Shown here piece by piece: positions 35,384 through 45,598 of a DNA stretch of 64,000 bases (positions are counted from its first letter, which is position 1; every line of letters starts with the position of its first letter). The translations under genes and the position numbers were made by a program. Below the pieces are notes generated by a model that was not told the origin of the DNA, searched no databases, and worked only from the letters and a program-made list of their open reading frames with translations. The stretch comes from Sarcina sp034439435 (GTDB lineage Bacteria; Bacillota; Clostridia; Clostridiales; Clostridiaceae), in the NCBI RefSeq assembly GCF_034439435.1, contig NZ_JAPCKJ010000003.1:496001-560000 (forward strand), in the 5' to 3' direction.

Positions 35384-38300
35384 TTACCCTATAACTTGTT
35401 TAACTGACTTTGCAATTGATTCTGCTATTTTTTGTTGATTTTTAGGATCTGCAGCTTTCTTAGCTTCATCTGGATTGGTAATAAATCCATTTTCAACTAA
35501 TACTGCTGGCATATTAGTTCTCTTAGTAACACCTAAGTTTCTATCATGCTCTTTTCTATTAGAATAATTAACATCTGATGATAAATTATTTACTATAGTT
35601 TTAGCTAAGTCCTTTCCAACTAAAGCTTCTTTTGTTGGAGTTAAATCAACACTTAAATCATACCAATCATACCCATTAGGATCTTTTCCTGGAACTATAT
35701 CTGTATTATCTAATCCGGATTTCCAACTACTATAAAATGTTGTTACTCCTTTAGCCATAATACTAGAAGATGAGTCATGATGTATACTGATGAATGCAGA
35801 AGCATTTAGTCCATTTGCCAAATCTACTCTTTTAGCAATACTTGTACTTAAATCATCCATAGGTCTCTCAAATAATTGTCTTGTTAATATAACAGAATAT
35901 CCTTGCTTTTCAAGCTCATTTCTTAATTTATCAGCAATAAACATATCTAATTCTGTTTCACTATATTTTACACCATCAATAGTTGACTCTGCTCCATAGT
36001 CACCACCATAATTATGTCCTGGATCTACTACAATTAATTTTCTAGAAATATCTGTTGCTACACCATTCTCGTCAATTTCTTTTCCATCTATTGTAGTGTT
36101 TTTTGCCATAATTCCACTTTCAGGATAGAAGTAATATTCTTTTCCTTCAATAATTTGCCAACCTATTTGCATTCTTCCTAAATCATTAAAGTAATATTTA
36201 TCACCGTTTATTTCTGTCCACCCTTTACTCATTACTCCATCATTGGTAAAGTAGAATGTATTTCCACCTAATTCCTTAAATCCTGTTGCCATTTCTCCAT
36301 TATTTATATCTAGATAATAACTCTTATCTCCAATATCTTTCCAACCTCTATGCATTTTTCCATCGGCATTGAAATAATATTTATTATTATCTATAGTCAT
36401 CCAACCTGTTTGCATTTTACCTTCAGCATTGAAATAATATTTTTCAACACCTATAGTTACCCATCCTGTTTCCATTCTTCCTAAATCATTAAAATAATAA
36501 GTATTTCCATCTATTTTAACAAGTCCCTTACTCATTACTCCATCATTAGTAAAGTAGAATGTTTTTCCTCCTAATACTTTAAAGCCTGTTGCCATTTCTC
36601 CATTATTTATATCTAGATAATAACTCTTATCTCCAATGTCTTTCCATCCCTTATGCATTTTTCCATCAGCATTGAAATAATATTTATTATTATTAGTAGT
36701 TATCCAACCTACTTGCATTCTTCCTAAATCATTAAAGTAATAAGTATTTCCATCTATATCTACTAATCCTTTACTCATTACTCCATCATTAGTAAAGTAG
36801 AATGTTTTTCCACCTAATTCTTTAAAGCCTGTTGCCATTACTCCATTTTCATCAAAATAATAGCTCTTATTATCTAAATCTAGCCATCCAATGTGCATTC
36901 TTCCATCTTCATTGAAATAATATCTTTTACTGCCCATATCAAGCCATCCACTTCTCATAGCTCCATCAGCATTAAAATAATATAAATTACCATCAATTTT
37001 TTTCCAACCTACTTGAAGTGTACCATCTTCATTTAAATAATATTTTTTTCCATTATCTTCAAACCAACCGTGAGTAATCATTTCTCCATCATTATTAAAG
37101 TAATAAGTTTTTCCATCAATGACAAGTTTACCTTTTTGCATAACACCTTTTTCATTGAAATAATATTTTTTTCCATCAAAATCTAAGAAACCTTTGTGAG
37201 CTTTTCCATCTTCATTGAAATAATATTTATTATTTCCTGAAGTTATCCAACCTGTTTCTCTTCTTCCTAAATCATTAAAGTAATAAGTTTCACCATCAAC
37301 TTCTACTATTCCTTTACTCATTACTCCATCATTAGTAAAATAGAATGTTTTCCCTCCTAGTACTTTAAATCCAGTTGCCATTTCTCCAGTATTAACATCT
37401 AAATAATAGCTCTTATCTCCTAAATCTATCCATCCCTTATGCATTCTTCCTAAGTCATTAAAGTAATAAGTTTTTCCATCTATTTCTGTAAAGCCTTTAC
37501 TCATTACTCCATCATTAGTAAAGTAGAATGTATTTCCACCTAATACCTTTAATCCAATTGCCATTTCTCCAGTATTAACATCTAAATAATAGCTCTTATC
37601 TCCTAAATCTATCCATCCTTTATGCATTCTTCCTAAGTCATTAAAGTAATAAGTTTTTCCATCTATTTCTGTAAAGCCTTTACTCATTACTCCATCATTA
37701 GTAAAGTAGAATGTATTTCCACCTAATACCTTTAATCCAGTCGCCATTTCTCCAGTATTAACATCTAAATAATAACTCTTATCTCCAATGTCTTTCCAAC
37801 CTTTATGCATTTTTCCGTCTTCATTGAAGTAATATCTATTTCCTTTTATATCAATAAACCCAGCTTGTCTAATTCCATTTTCATCAAAATAATAAGTATA
37901 ACCATCAATATCCTTTAATCCAGTTACTTTTTTATCATTTTCATAGTAATACCAGTTATTATTTTCTTGAATCCATCCATTCTTAACTTCATCAGCTTTA
38001 GCTGCCATTTCATTATATAAATTTAAAACTTCTAATCCATAAGATGGATTTGGTGCCCAAGCTCCACCTAATTCTTCTACAGTCTTAGCTTTTCCACAAA
38101 TACTATCAAAATGTCTTGGATCATATGTATCCTTTCTTGGATATCCATTCGCACCAGCATATAAAGCTAAATGATCTAGATGAGCTTGTACACCTTGATC
38201 CCAGTTTTCAAATCTGAAATGAGCATTTGGATCATTATCCTCTCCACCTTGTCTTGTTTTTAATCCACAAGGATTATGATAAGTTGCATCTATTACTCCA

Positions 38301-38797
38301 CCAAACTTACCATAACCAGTCTCCTTCGCTGATTGTGCATAAGCTACTGCTGGATTTACTCCGCCATGATCTTTAGCATATTTCCAATATAAACTTGCTA
38401 ATCCTATAAACTCATCTGTAGCACCTTTTGATTTTGCCCATTCTTCTGCTATTTTTTGAGTTACTTTTGTATCAGAAATAATGTTTTCATTAGCTACATT
38501 TTGAACTGCAAACATCATAACTCCATTATTTGGTGATTCAGTTTCAAATTTATCATATAAATTCTTATCTTTATTTATGTCAATTTCATCTTTACTTATG
38601 TCATCTTGATTGTTTTCTAGATTTTTAGAATCTTTTTCTTTAGCTGTACCTTCATTAGAATCTTTAGAAGTGTCATCTTTTTTCTCAGTAATAACTGTAT
38701 CCTTTTGGTTTGAATTAACCTCACTAGCTTGTACACTTAAATTCCCTACTAAACTAGTACTTAATGCTATTGCAACAATTAGCGCTATTCTTTTCAT
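35384..38797 (-). CDS. Two-enzyme autolysin: glucosaminidase, ~31 wall-binding repeats, Amidase_3
   Basis: 1137 residues. Signal peptide 1-25 (MKRIALIVAIALSTSLVGNL...). An acidic, low-complexity linker fills ~30-90. Residues ~112-268 form a GH73-type glucosaminidase domain (AYAQSAKETGYGKFGG, NPCGLKTRQ). Residues ~272-910 hold about 31 aromatic repeats of ~20 residues (KTYYFNDLGRMHKGW pattern), like choline-binding or CW_binding modules. Residues ~919-1137 are an Amidase_3 domain: VDPGHNYGG, SETELD, SIHHD and the catalytic VENGF. It cuts both glycan strands and the stem-peptide amide bond in the wall. It ends with a terminator, and no sortase signal is seen, so repeats hold it to the wall. Confidence 0.92.
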   Translation of the reverse strand: MKRIALIVAIALSTSLVGNLSVQASEVNSNQKDTVITEKKDDTSKDSNEGTAKEKDSKNLENNQDDISKDEIDINKDKNLYDKFETESPNNGVMMFAVQNVANENIISDTKVTQKIAEEWAKSKGATDEFIGLASLYWKYAKDHGGVNPAVAYAQSAKETGYGKFGGVIDATYHNPCGLKTRQGGEDNDPNAHFRFENWDQGVQAHLDHLALYAGANGYPRKDTYDPRHFDSICGKAKTVEELGGAWAPNPSYGLEVLNLYNEMAAKADEVKNGWIQENNNWYYYENDKKVTGLKDIDGYTYYFDENGIRQAGFIDIKGNRYYFNEDGKMHKGWKDIGDKSYYLDVNTGEMATGLKVLGGNTFYFTNDGVMSKGFTEIDGKTYYFNDLGRMHKGWIDLGDKSYYLDVNTGEMAIGLKVLGGNTFYFTNDGVMSKGFTEIDGKTYYFNDLGRMHKGWIDLGDKSYYLDVNTGEMATGFKVLGGKTFYFTNDGVMSKGIVEVDGETYYFNDLGRRETGWITSGNNKYYFNEDGKAHKGFLDFDGKKYYFNEKGVMQKGKLVIDGKTYYFNNDGEMITHGWFEDNGKKYYLNEDGTLQVGWKKIDGNLYYFNADGAMRSGWLDMGSKRYYFNEDGRMHIGWLDLDNKSYYFDENGVMATGFKELGGKTFYFTNDGVMSKGLVDIDGNTYYFNDLGRMQVGWITTNNNKYYFNADGKMHKGWKDIGDKSYYLDINNGEMATGFKVLGGKTFYFTNDGVMSKGLVKIDGNTYYFNDLGRMETGWVTIGVEKYYFNAEGKMQTGWMTIDNNKYYFNADGKMHRGWKDIGDKSYYLDINNGEMATGFKELGGNTFYFTNDGVMSKGWTEINGDKYYFNDLGRMQIGWQIIEGKEYYFYPESGIMAKNTTIDGKEIDENGVATDISRKLIVVDPGHNYGGDYGAESTIDGVKYSETELDMFIADKLRNELEKQGYSVILTRQLFERPMDDLSTSIAKRVDLANGLNASAFISIHHDSSSSIMAKGVTTFYSSWKSGLDNTDIVPGKDPNGYDWYDLSVDLTPTKEALVGKDLAKTIVNNLSSDVNYSNRKEHDRNLGVTKRTNMPAVLVENGFITNPDEAKKAADPKNQQKIAESIAKSVKQVIG
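37403..37768 (-). repeat. 183-bp tandem DNA repeats inside the autolysin gene
   Basis: Codons 344-404 and 405-465 are nearly identical, period 183 bp (61 residues, three wall-binding modules); a third diverged copy follows downstream to about 37220. The similarity at silent sites points to recent duplication by recombination. Confidence 0.8.
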
Positions 38798-39053
38798 ATA
38801 AATCCTCTCTATCTATAAATTTCTATTTTACCGTATATTAACACAATAATCTTATCATATTACCCATTAATTTTCAAAAATATTTAATGCAAAAACAATT
38901 TTTTTTAAATTTGTTAAAATATAAGAGTTTTTACTTAACTTTATTATCAATTTTTTAACAAAAATTGATAATAAAATCATTTCATACTTTTAATTTTTTC
39001 ACTTTATAGTATAATAAATATGTAAAATTATATATAAAATTAAGGAGTTTTAA

Positions 39054-40193
39054 ATGAAAATTTTATTTATACCATGGACATTTAGTAATGGTGGTGGTTC
39101 TGAAAAAATACTTTCCAACTTGTTAAATGCCTTAAAAAATTATAACTTTGATATAAGTTTATTTGAAATAGAAAAAGGTCATCATAACTTTGATACTAAT
39201 AGTACTTTATTTAAATACCTAGGTTTTTTATTTAAAAACACACATCTTGAAAATTCTATTCCTTATAAAATAAAAAGAAAGTTTTTATTCTTTTTACTAG
39301 AAAATTTTCCTTCATTTATTAAAAAATTTTATATAAAAGAAGATTTTGATATAGTAATATCCTTCAATTACTTATACCCTAGTTTTGTAGCCTCTACTTT
39401 TAAAGGAAAAAAATTAATGTGGTTTCATGAGTTTATAGAAAACCTAGACTATTCTAAATTTAGCGGTAAAGAAAAATTTAAAATGAAACATTTATATAAA
39501 AATCAAAAAAAAGCTTTGAAGGAAGCAGATTACATAATTTCGATTTCTGAAAAAACTGAATCTATGATAAAAACTATATATCCAGAGTTTTCAAATAAAA
39601 CGGTTAAGATATTTAATGGATATAATTTTGATGAAATCATAAAAAAATCTGATGAAACTTCTATTGATCCAATAGATATAATAGCTATAGGACGTTTAGA
39701 TGAAAATAAGAATTTTTCATTACTTATAAATTCAATAAAAGAGGTAAAAAAGAGTCTTCCTAATATAAAAGTTAAAATTTTAGGCGAAGGAAATGAACGC
39801 GAATTACTAACTAACTTAATAAAAGAAAATTCCCTTCAAAATAATATAGAATTACTTGGATATACAAATAATCCTTATCCATATATAAAGTCAGCATCTA
39901 TATTAGCTTTAACATCTAAGAAAGAAGCTTTCCCCACTGTAATTGTAGAAGCAATGTCATTAAATTGTCCTTTTGTTTCTACTAATGTTGGGGGAGTCAA
40001 GGAATTAAGTAATGATGGAAGATGTGGTAAAGTTATTTCTACTGAAGAGGATTTAGCTAAAACTTTAACACTATTATTAACTAATAGAGATTTATTAAAT
40101 GACATGAAAAAAAATTGTAGTGAATATGTATCTAAATATTCATTAGAAAATCAAGCTACTGAATTAAATAAACTAATCTCTTCTCTACTTTAA
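39054..40193 (+). CDS. GT4 family glycosyltransferase
   Basis: 379 residues. The N-terminal half has the acceptor-side glycine loop (FSNGGGSEKILSNLLNAL). The C-terminal half begins DIIAIGRLDENKNFSLLINSIKEV and ends with the donor-site KEAFPTVIVEAMSLNCPFVSTNVGGVKEL. Retaining GT-B fold; transfers a nucleotide-activated sugar to a glycan or lipid-linked acceptor in the cytoplasm. Its sole orientation is opposite to the seven-gene polysaccharide operon, with which it shares a bidirectional terminator. Likely involved in the same surface glycan. SD AAGGAG; sugar unknown. Confidence 0.88.
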   Translation: MKILFIPWTFSNGGGSEKILSNLLNALKNYNFDISLFEIEKGHHNFDTNSTLFKYLGFLFKNTHLENSIPYKIKRKFLFFLLENFPSFIKKFYIKEDFDIVISFNYLYPSFVASTFKGKKLMWFHEFIENLDYSKFSGKEKFKMKHLYKNQKKALKEADYIISISEKTESMIKTIYPEFSNKTVKIFNGYNFDEIIKKSDETSIDPIDIIAIGRLDENKNFSLLINSIKEVKKSLPNIKVKILGEGNERELLTNLIKENSLQNNIELLGYTNNPYPYIKSASILALTSKKEAFPTVIVEAMSLNCPFVSTNVGGVKELSNDGRCGKVISTEEDLAKTLTLLLTNRDLLNDMKKNCSEYVSKYSLENQATELNKLISSLL

Positions 40194-40194
40194 C

Positions 40195-40229
40195 AAAAAA
40201 GCTACTAGTAAAAACTAGTAGCTTTTTTG
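40195..40229. terminator. Bidirectional terminator between GT4 gene and flippase
   Basis: AAAAAAGCTACTAGT pairs with ACTAGTAGCTTTTTT around AAAA; both strands run into Ts. Confidence 0.92.
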
Positions 40230-41525
40230 TTATATTTTTTCTCTATAATTATTTTTTCTCATAATTACTAGCTTAAACATAACAACTACAAAGGCTTGTA
40301 AACTTAAAGCTAATATTACTCCATTTAATCCAAAAGTATTTACTAAGAAATAAATTGCAACTAAATATACGGCATTAACACCTAATAAAATAGGAATTGT
40401 ATATTTTATATAATTTAATGCTATAAACAAACTATGTACTCCTACAGTTCCATTTATAAATACAACAAATATTAAATAAAACATTAATGAGAATACATAA
40501 TCATCATAATTTGGAATAAAGAATCCTAACCATAATTCATGAGTAAAATAAGCTAAAACTATTATTACAGTTCCTAAAGCAAAAATTGAATACATAAGCT
40601 TATCATTCATTTTTTTAGCACTTTTATAATTTTTCTTAGCTATTCTTTCGTTCATTTCAGGGTAAATTATTTGTCCTAGTGGTGAACCTAATTTACCAAT
40701 AATTGAACCTATTTTCTCAAAAACTTTATATATAGATATTTGTGAATAACCTAAATATTTATTTATTATTACAGTTGTAAGAGTTCCTACTGGTATATCT
40801 ATGGTTGATGATATATTACTATAAAAATTAAACATAAAGAATCCCTTATCTATATTTAACTTTCTTTTATAGAAATCTGTTAATTTTTTCTCTTTTAATG
40901 CTTTGTAAGCCAAATAGTTTATTAATACATTTGGAAGTATAAATAATATTACCTCTGAATAAAAATAATAATTGAAATTAAATCCGCCTACTATTCCTAT
41001 TAAATATAATATTAATCTTGCAATAGCTACTAAAACATTACTATAGGTTATATAATTAAACTTGTTAAATGTTCTTAATATACCAATTGGTGTTCCTTGT
41101 ATTTGGAATATTGATGCCCATATAAATATTTTTGCATAAAAGATCATATGACTATTCCAATCCATAAATCTTCCATACATATTTAAGAATACAAAACTAA
41201 AAAATGTTGCTAATATTACAGCAATTATATCAAGTGCATATGACTGATATATATAATCCTTAACCTTCTCATTATCTTTACGCTCAAATGCTACTGCAAC
41301 ATACTTTATTAGAGCTTGGAAAGATTTAAATCCAAAAATATTATTTAATAATAGACAATATGTTTGAATTGATAATATCATACCATTAAATTCTAACCCA
41401 ATAGCTTTTATGATTATCATCATACTAAGCATTCCAATTAATGATACAACACCCTCTCCAGTTAGCAAGACAATAAAATTGTTTAAGAATTTATTATTTT
41501 TAAAACTATTAATTAAATTCTTCAT
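40230..41525 (-). CDS. Polysaccharide flippase (Wzx-like)
   Basis: 431 residues with 12-14 predicted membrane helices throughout, opening NFIVLLTGEGVVSLIGMLSMMIIIKAIG. The fold and length fit the MOP superfamily exporters that flip undecaprenyl-linked repeat units. It is the last gene of an operon that also encodes an initiating transferase, three further glycosyltransferases and a polymerase-like protein, so Wzx is the most likely role. SD GAGGAT. Confidence 0.85.
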   Translation of the reverse strand: MKNLINSFKNNKFLNNFIVLLTGEGVVSLIGMLSMMIIIKAIGLEFNGMILSIQTYCLLLNNIFGFKSFQALIKYVAVAFERKDNEKVKDYIYQSYALDIIAVILATFFSFVFLNMYGRFMDWNSHMIFYAKIFIWASIFQIQGTPIGILRTFNKFNYITYSNVLVAIARLILYLIGIVGGFNFNYYFYSEVILFILPNVLINYLAYKALKEKKLTDFYKRKLNIDKGFFMFNFYSNISSTIDIPVGTLTTVIINKYLGYSQISIYKVFEKIGSIIGKLGSPLGQIIYPEMNERIAKKNYKSAKKMNDKLMYSIFALGTVIIVLAYFTHELWLGFFIPNYDDYVFSLMFYLIFVVFINGTVGVHSLFIALNYIKYTIPILLGVNAVYLVAIYFLVNTFGLNGVILALSLQAFVVVMFKLVIMRKNNYREKI

Positions 41526-41583
41526 TAATTATCCTCTATATTATAATAAAATTATTTCACTTTATATTTTTCATTAATAACTC

Positions 41584-42525
41584 TTATTTAAATAATATTT
41601 TTACAGCTACTTTATTTTTATACCAAGTAAAATATTTAGGCGAAATTATACTTATTAATAAAACATAAAAACCTTTTGAAACCTTATTGTTATTTTTTCC
41701 TAGGTCTAAAGCCTTTTTATGTAATTCATAAGCTTTCTTATTCCAACTTGAATCATCTTTAAGTAACAACCTATCTAATTCTTTTAAATTTAAATTATAT
41801 AAAGTATTATCCTTCAAGTGCTTCTTATAAGTTTTTTGTAAAAACTGAGTTGTTGTAATCTGATAATCTTTCTTACTTATTGAAATTCCAGTATCTCTTA
41901 ACCTATACTTTAATAATTTTTTATCTAAATTACACACCTTTTTCCCATTAACAACAAACTTTATTATTAATTCATAATCCTCTGCATACAATGCTTTGTC
42001 ATATCCACCTAACTCTTTAACTGTATCAGTCTTATAAATAATAGTTGGATGAGCAAATGGGTTATCATATTTTAAATATTTTTTTATATCTTCATAGCTA
42101 CAAACTCTATTATCTTCTAAAAGAATTTCATTTCCAATATCGTCTATATACTGAACTTTCGTTCCGATAAGCTCATATTCTGGATTATTAATTATAAAAT
42201 TCATTTGTTCTTCTAATCTAGTGTTAATTGCTATATCATCTGAATCCATTCTTGCAATGTACTCACCACTTGAAAGGCTTATAGCTTTATTTAAAGTATC
42301 TATTAATCCTAAATTTTTCTCATTTACATAAAATTTTATTCTATCATCATTTTTAGAATATTCTTCTATTACTGATTTTAATTTTTTATTCTCTGGATTA
42401 TCTAGTATTATTACAAACTCTAAGTTTTTATATGTTTGATTTAATATTGACTCAATACTTTCACGAACCCATATTTCTTCTTCATTATAAACACCCATTA
42501 TTACTGAAATTTTAACTGAATTCAC
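41584..42525 (-). CDS. GT2 family glycosyltransferase
   Basis: 313 residues; GTG start at 42525 after GGGAGG. GT-A fold markers: KISVIMGVYNEE, ESILNQTYKNLEFVIILDNPENKK, GLIDTLNKAISLSSGEYIARMDSDDIA with the metal-binding DSDD, and AEDYEL as the catalytic base region. It is cytoplasmic and inverting, adding a sugar to the lipid-linked repeat unit. 14 bases after the polymerase-like gene. Confidence 0.9.
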   Translation of the reverse strand: MNSVKISVIMGVYNEEEIWVRESIESILNQTYKNLEFVIILDNPENKKLKSVIEEYSKNDDRIKFYVNEKNLGLIDTLNKAISLSSGEYIARMDSDDIAINTRLEEQMNFIINNPEYELIGTKVQYIDDIGNEILLEDNRVCSYEDIKKYLKYDNPFAHPTIIYKTDTVKELGGYDKALYAEDYELIIKFVVNGKKVCNLDKKLLKYRLRDTGISISKKDYQITTTQFLQKTYKKHLKDNTLYNLNLKELDRLLLKDDSSWNKKAYELHKKALDLGKNNNKVSKGFYVLLISIISPKYFTWYKNKVAVKILFK

Positions 42526-42539
42526 CCTATGCAGCCTCC

Positions 42540-43760
42540 CTATTTATAAAATATATTTTCAGTTCTATTATTTTTTATAGATTCTGCAATCCATAAAGCA
42601 TTTATAAACCAAAAAATATAAGTCATTTCAGCTGCTATAGTATAATCTATACATCCACCAGCAATAAATAATATATTGGCAACTAAATATTCTATTCTTC
42701 TATTTCTATAATATATAAATAACATTGCTAATATTAATGCTACAAATAAAATACAACCAATAATTCCTCTTTCAATTAATTCATTTATGAAAATATTATG
42801 TCCATTTGTAAATGGGAAATCCAAATTAGGATTTGTCATAAGAAAATCACTTCCCATAGATACATTTCCCATAGGATCTGAGCCTATTTGATGCATTGCA
42901 CTTTGCCAAATATATAATCTAGACCCTAAAGTAAATATGTTTCTTTTCATACTTACAATCCAAATACCCACAACCCCTATTATAGGTACGCCTACCATAG
43001 TTAATATTTTTAACCATCTGAATCTACAGAATAAACTTAATATCATATCTTTTAATATAAATATTAATGCTAGTCCTCCTATTGCAATAGATGTAATAGA
43101 ACTTGATAGTATCAAGTTTATGTAAAGTAATATTATTGTAAAAATCTTCATTTTCTTATTTACAAACTTATTATAGTTAACAAAGAATATACCTATTAAG
43201 CAGTAAAGAGCATATCTACTTTTATGTGAAGTCAGCCATGATAATCTAATCTCATGATCCCACATAAGATAGGTTTTTGTTGGTGTTAAATATATTCCAT
43301 GTTCAAAAGATAAATCTATTTTACTATACCCTAGAATAACCATAACAATTGCTGCTATTGCTGTTATTAAAAATATATAAAAAATAAATTTATTTAATTT
43401 CTCTATTATGTAATCACTATTAACAAAATCATAAATTAAAAATAACATAGTTATAAATGGAATTACTATATTTGCAGAATAAACTATTGCACTAGGCATT
43501 TTTACTAAAGTAAGTACTAAAACATATATCGCATATATAGCAGTTATGTAATAAAAAGGCTTCAAATCTCTATTTTTATCTAAGAATCCTCTTATGCTCC
43601 CTAATATTCTTATTCTATAAAGTATAAATAATCCTGAAATAAGTGTTACAAAATAAAAATAATTAAAATTATCTAGAACAATTACTTTTATTAAAACTAA
43701 AGCGAATAAATATAATACTATTATGGGTATTAAATTGTATTTTTCATTTTTCAAATTCAT
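42540..43760 (-). CDS. O-antigen ligase/polymerase-like membrane protein (Wzy-like)
   Basis: 406 residues from the ATG at 43760 (GGAGGAT upstream; an in-frame GTG 15 bases earlier is part of the SD). About ten membrane helices with a large outer loop near ~275-330 that has an NGHNIFINELIERGIIG motif, typical of O-antigen ligase/Wzy-type proteins. In this operon it probably polymerises repeat units at the outer membrane face. These families are too divergent to name the sugar linkage. Confidence 0.8.
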   Translation of the reverse strand: MNLKNEKYNLIPIIVLYLFALVLIKVIVLDNFNYFYFVTLISGLFILYRIRILGSIRGFLDKNRDLKPFYYITAIYAIYVLVLTLVKMPSAIVYSANIVIPFITMLFLIYDFVNSDYIIEKLNKFIFYIFLITAIAAIVMVILGYSKIDLSFEHGIYLTPTKTYLMWDHEIRLSWLTSHKSRYALYCLIGIFFVNYNKFVNKKMKIFTIILLYINLILSSSITSIAIGGLALIFILKDMILSLFCRFRWLKILTMVGVPIIGVVGIWIVSMKRNIFTLGSRLYIWQSAMHQIGSDPMGNVSMGSDFLMTNPNLDFPFTNGHNIFINELIERGIIGCILFVALILAMLFIYYRNRRIEYLVANILFIAGGCIDYTIAAEMTYIFWFINALWIAESIKNNRTENIFYK

Positions 43761-43774
43761 ATAAACATCCTCCA

Positions 43775-44854
43775 CTATTGTAAACTTTTATATAATTCAC
43801 AATAAGAATTTATAAACTTACTAATTTCATATTTGTTAATAAAATCTATTTCTGCTTGTTTTGCTCTTAATTTAATTTCCTCTTCATTTTGCATACAGAA
43901 TTTAATTTTATTTTTAATTTCATTAGCATCATTTCTCTTCATTGGTATTCCATTTTTTTCATTAATGACTCCAGCAATTCCTCCTATTTGGTGAGCAATT
44001 ATAGGAACATCATAACTCATAGTCTCTAATAGTGTTATAGGTAACCCTTCCATATCAGAATGTATTATTAAACAGTTACTTTCATCTAAAACATCCCTAA
44101 CATCATCTATAAAGCCATAAAACTTTATTTCATTTGTCATATTATTTTCATTTGCAAATTCTTTTAACTCTTTTTCTAATTCTCCATTTCCTGCTATTAC
44201 ACACTTAAACTTAACATTTTCTTTTTTTAATTCTATTAAAGCATCTATTAATTTTTTATGTGCTTTTACTGGAGTTAGTCTACCTATTGTACTTATTGTA
44301 AAAACATCATTTAAATTTTTTTTTCTTTTTTCTAAAGGCTTTATTCCATTTATAATAGTATCAATCTTTTTCGAATCTACTTTCATTTCATTAATAAAAA
44401 AATCACTTAAAGCATCAGAAACAACTATATATTTACTATTATATTTTAATAATACTTTTTGAAGAAAACAGTATATTTTCCCTTTCAATTCATTTGTAGT
44501 ATCAAAATCAGCCCTACTATGAATAGTAGTAACTAATTTACGCTTAGTCATCTTAGCTAATAAAACTCCAAAAATTTCAGAGGTAACTCCATGAGCATGA
44601 ATTATATCTATTTTATTATTTTCTATATACTTTTTCACTTCAAATAAACTCTTTAAAATTTTCTTTTTATCATTTTCAATAAATACACAATTTTGCTTAT
44701 TATCTTTAGATTCTATCACCTCAAAAAATTTAGTATCCTTCAAAGCTACTAAATGCATATTTATATCTGAATAATTATAAAAAAACAAATTCTCTATTAC
44801 TTTTTCAGCGCCACCATAATCTCTACCTAAATCAATCGTTAAAACATTTATCAT
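43775..44854 (-). CDS. GT4 family glycosyltransferase
   Basis: 359 residues. The N-terminal loop LGRDYGGAEKVIENL and the donor-site region FTISTIGRLTPVKAHKKLIDAL and SDMEGLPITLLETMSYDVPIIAHQIGGI place it in GT4 (GT-B fold, retaining). It adds a sugar to the lipid-linked intermediate. It starts 3 bases after the WecB/TagA/CpsF gene. SD AGAGGTAA. Confidence 0.9.
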   Translation of the reverse strand: MINVLTIDLGRDYGGAEKVIENLFFYNYSDINMHLVALKDTKFFEVIESKDNKQNCVFIENDKKKILKSLFEVKKYIENNKIDIIHAHGVTSEIFGVLLAKMTKRKLVTTIHSRADFDTTNELKGKIYCFLQKVLLKYNSKYIVVSDALSDFFINEMKVDSKKIDTIINGIKPLEKRKKNLNDVFTISTIGRLTPVKAHKKLIDALIELKKENVKFKCVIAGNGELEKELKEFANENNMTNEIKFYGFIDDVRDVLDESNCLIIHSDMEGLPITLLETMSYDVPIIAHQIGGIAGVINEKNGIPMKRNDANEIKNKIKFCMQNEEEIKLRAKQAEIDFINKYEISKFINSYCELYKSLQ

Positions 44855-44857
44855 TAA

Positions 44858-45580
44858 TTACCTCTTCATTTCATCCATAAAATGTTTTATAAATTTAGGA
44901 TACTTAACAAAATATCTAGAAAACAGTCTTGTAGGTTCTTTCATAAATCTGTAGAACCATTCCATACCTATTTTCTGAACAAATTTCGGAGCTCTTTCAA
45001 TTTCTTCTGAATATATTTTTAATGCTCCTCCAATAGCTATCGCAATATTTACATTAAGTTTTTCTATATTTTCAGTAATCCAAATTTCCTGTTTAGGAGA
45101 TCCCATACCAACAAAAAGTATATTAGAATTTGTTTCATTTATTTTTTTCACTATTTCATCATTATCTTCTTCACTAAAATAACCATTATTATAACTTACA
45201 GATTTTATGCCATTAAAATCTCTTTTAATATTATCTGTTAACTTTGTCAATGTTTCATCTGTAGCACCTAAAAAGAAGATATTTAAACTCTTTTTATCAG
45301 CTATCTTTAATAATTCATCCATTAAATCAACACCAGTTATTTTGTATATTGGAGTTTTTTTTGCTTTTGCAGTAGCAACAACTGGCCATCCATCCGCAAT
45401 TATATACTCAGCCTTACTGTATTTGTCAAAAACATTATTATTTGCTTTTATATTAATTATGTGATCTACATTAGGCGTATATATTCTTACCTTTTTATTC
45501 TCATCTATATCCTTTTCTAATTCTATCTTTATATCTTCTAAATTCTTATCATAAAAATCTAGATTGAAAATCTTAACCAT
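44858..45580 (-). CDS. WecB/TagA/CpsF family glycosyltransferase (GT26)
   Basis: 240 residues; ATG at 45580 six bases from AAGGAGAG. Family motifs: TPNVDHIINI, ADGWPVVATAKAKKTPIYKITGVDLMDEL, FFLGATDETL and FVGMGSPKQEIWITEN, ending with APKFVQKIGMEWFYRFMKEPTRLFSRY. Members transfer N-acetylmannosamine(-uronic acid) or glucose-type residues to a lipid-linked sugar. Second after the initiating transferase, fitting addition of the second sugar. Confidence 0.92.
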   Translation of the reverse strand: MVKIFNLDFYDKNLEDIKIELEKDIDENKKVRIYTPNVDHIINIKANNNVFDKYSKAEYIIADGWPVVATAKAKKTPIYKITGVDLMDELLKIADKKSLNIFFLGATDETLTKLTDNIKRDFNGIKSVSYNNGYFSEEDNDEIVKKINETNSNILFVGMGSPKQEIWITENIEKLNVNIAIAIGGALKIYSEEIERAPKFVQKIGMEWFYRFMKEPTRLFSRYFVKYPKFIKHFMDEMKR

Positions 45581-45598
45581 CAATTACTCTCCTTAAAA

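Noticed and set aside
36085..37985. CRISPR-like direct repeats
   Set aside because: The regular repetition encodes wall-binding modules within a single open frame, with no unique spacers.
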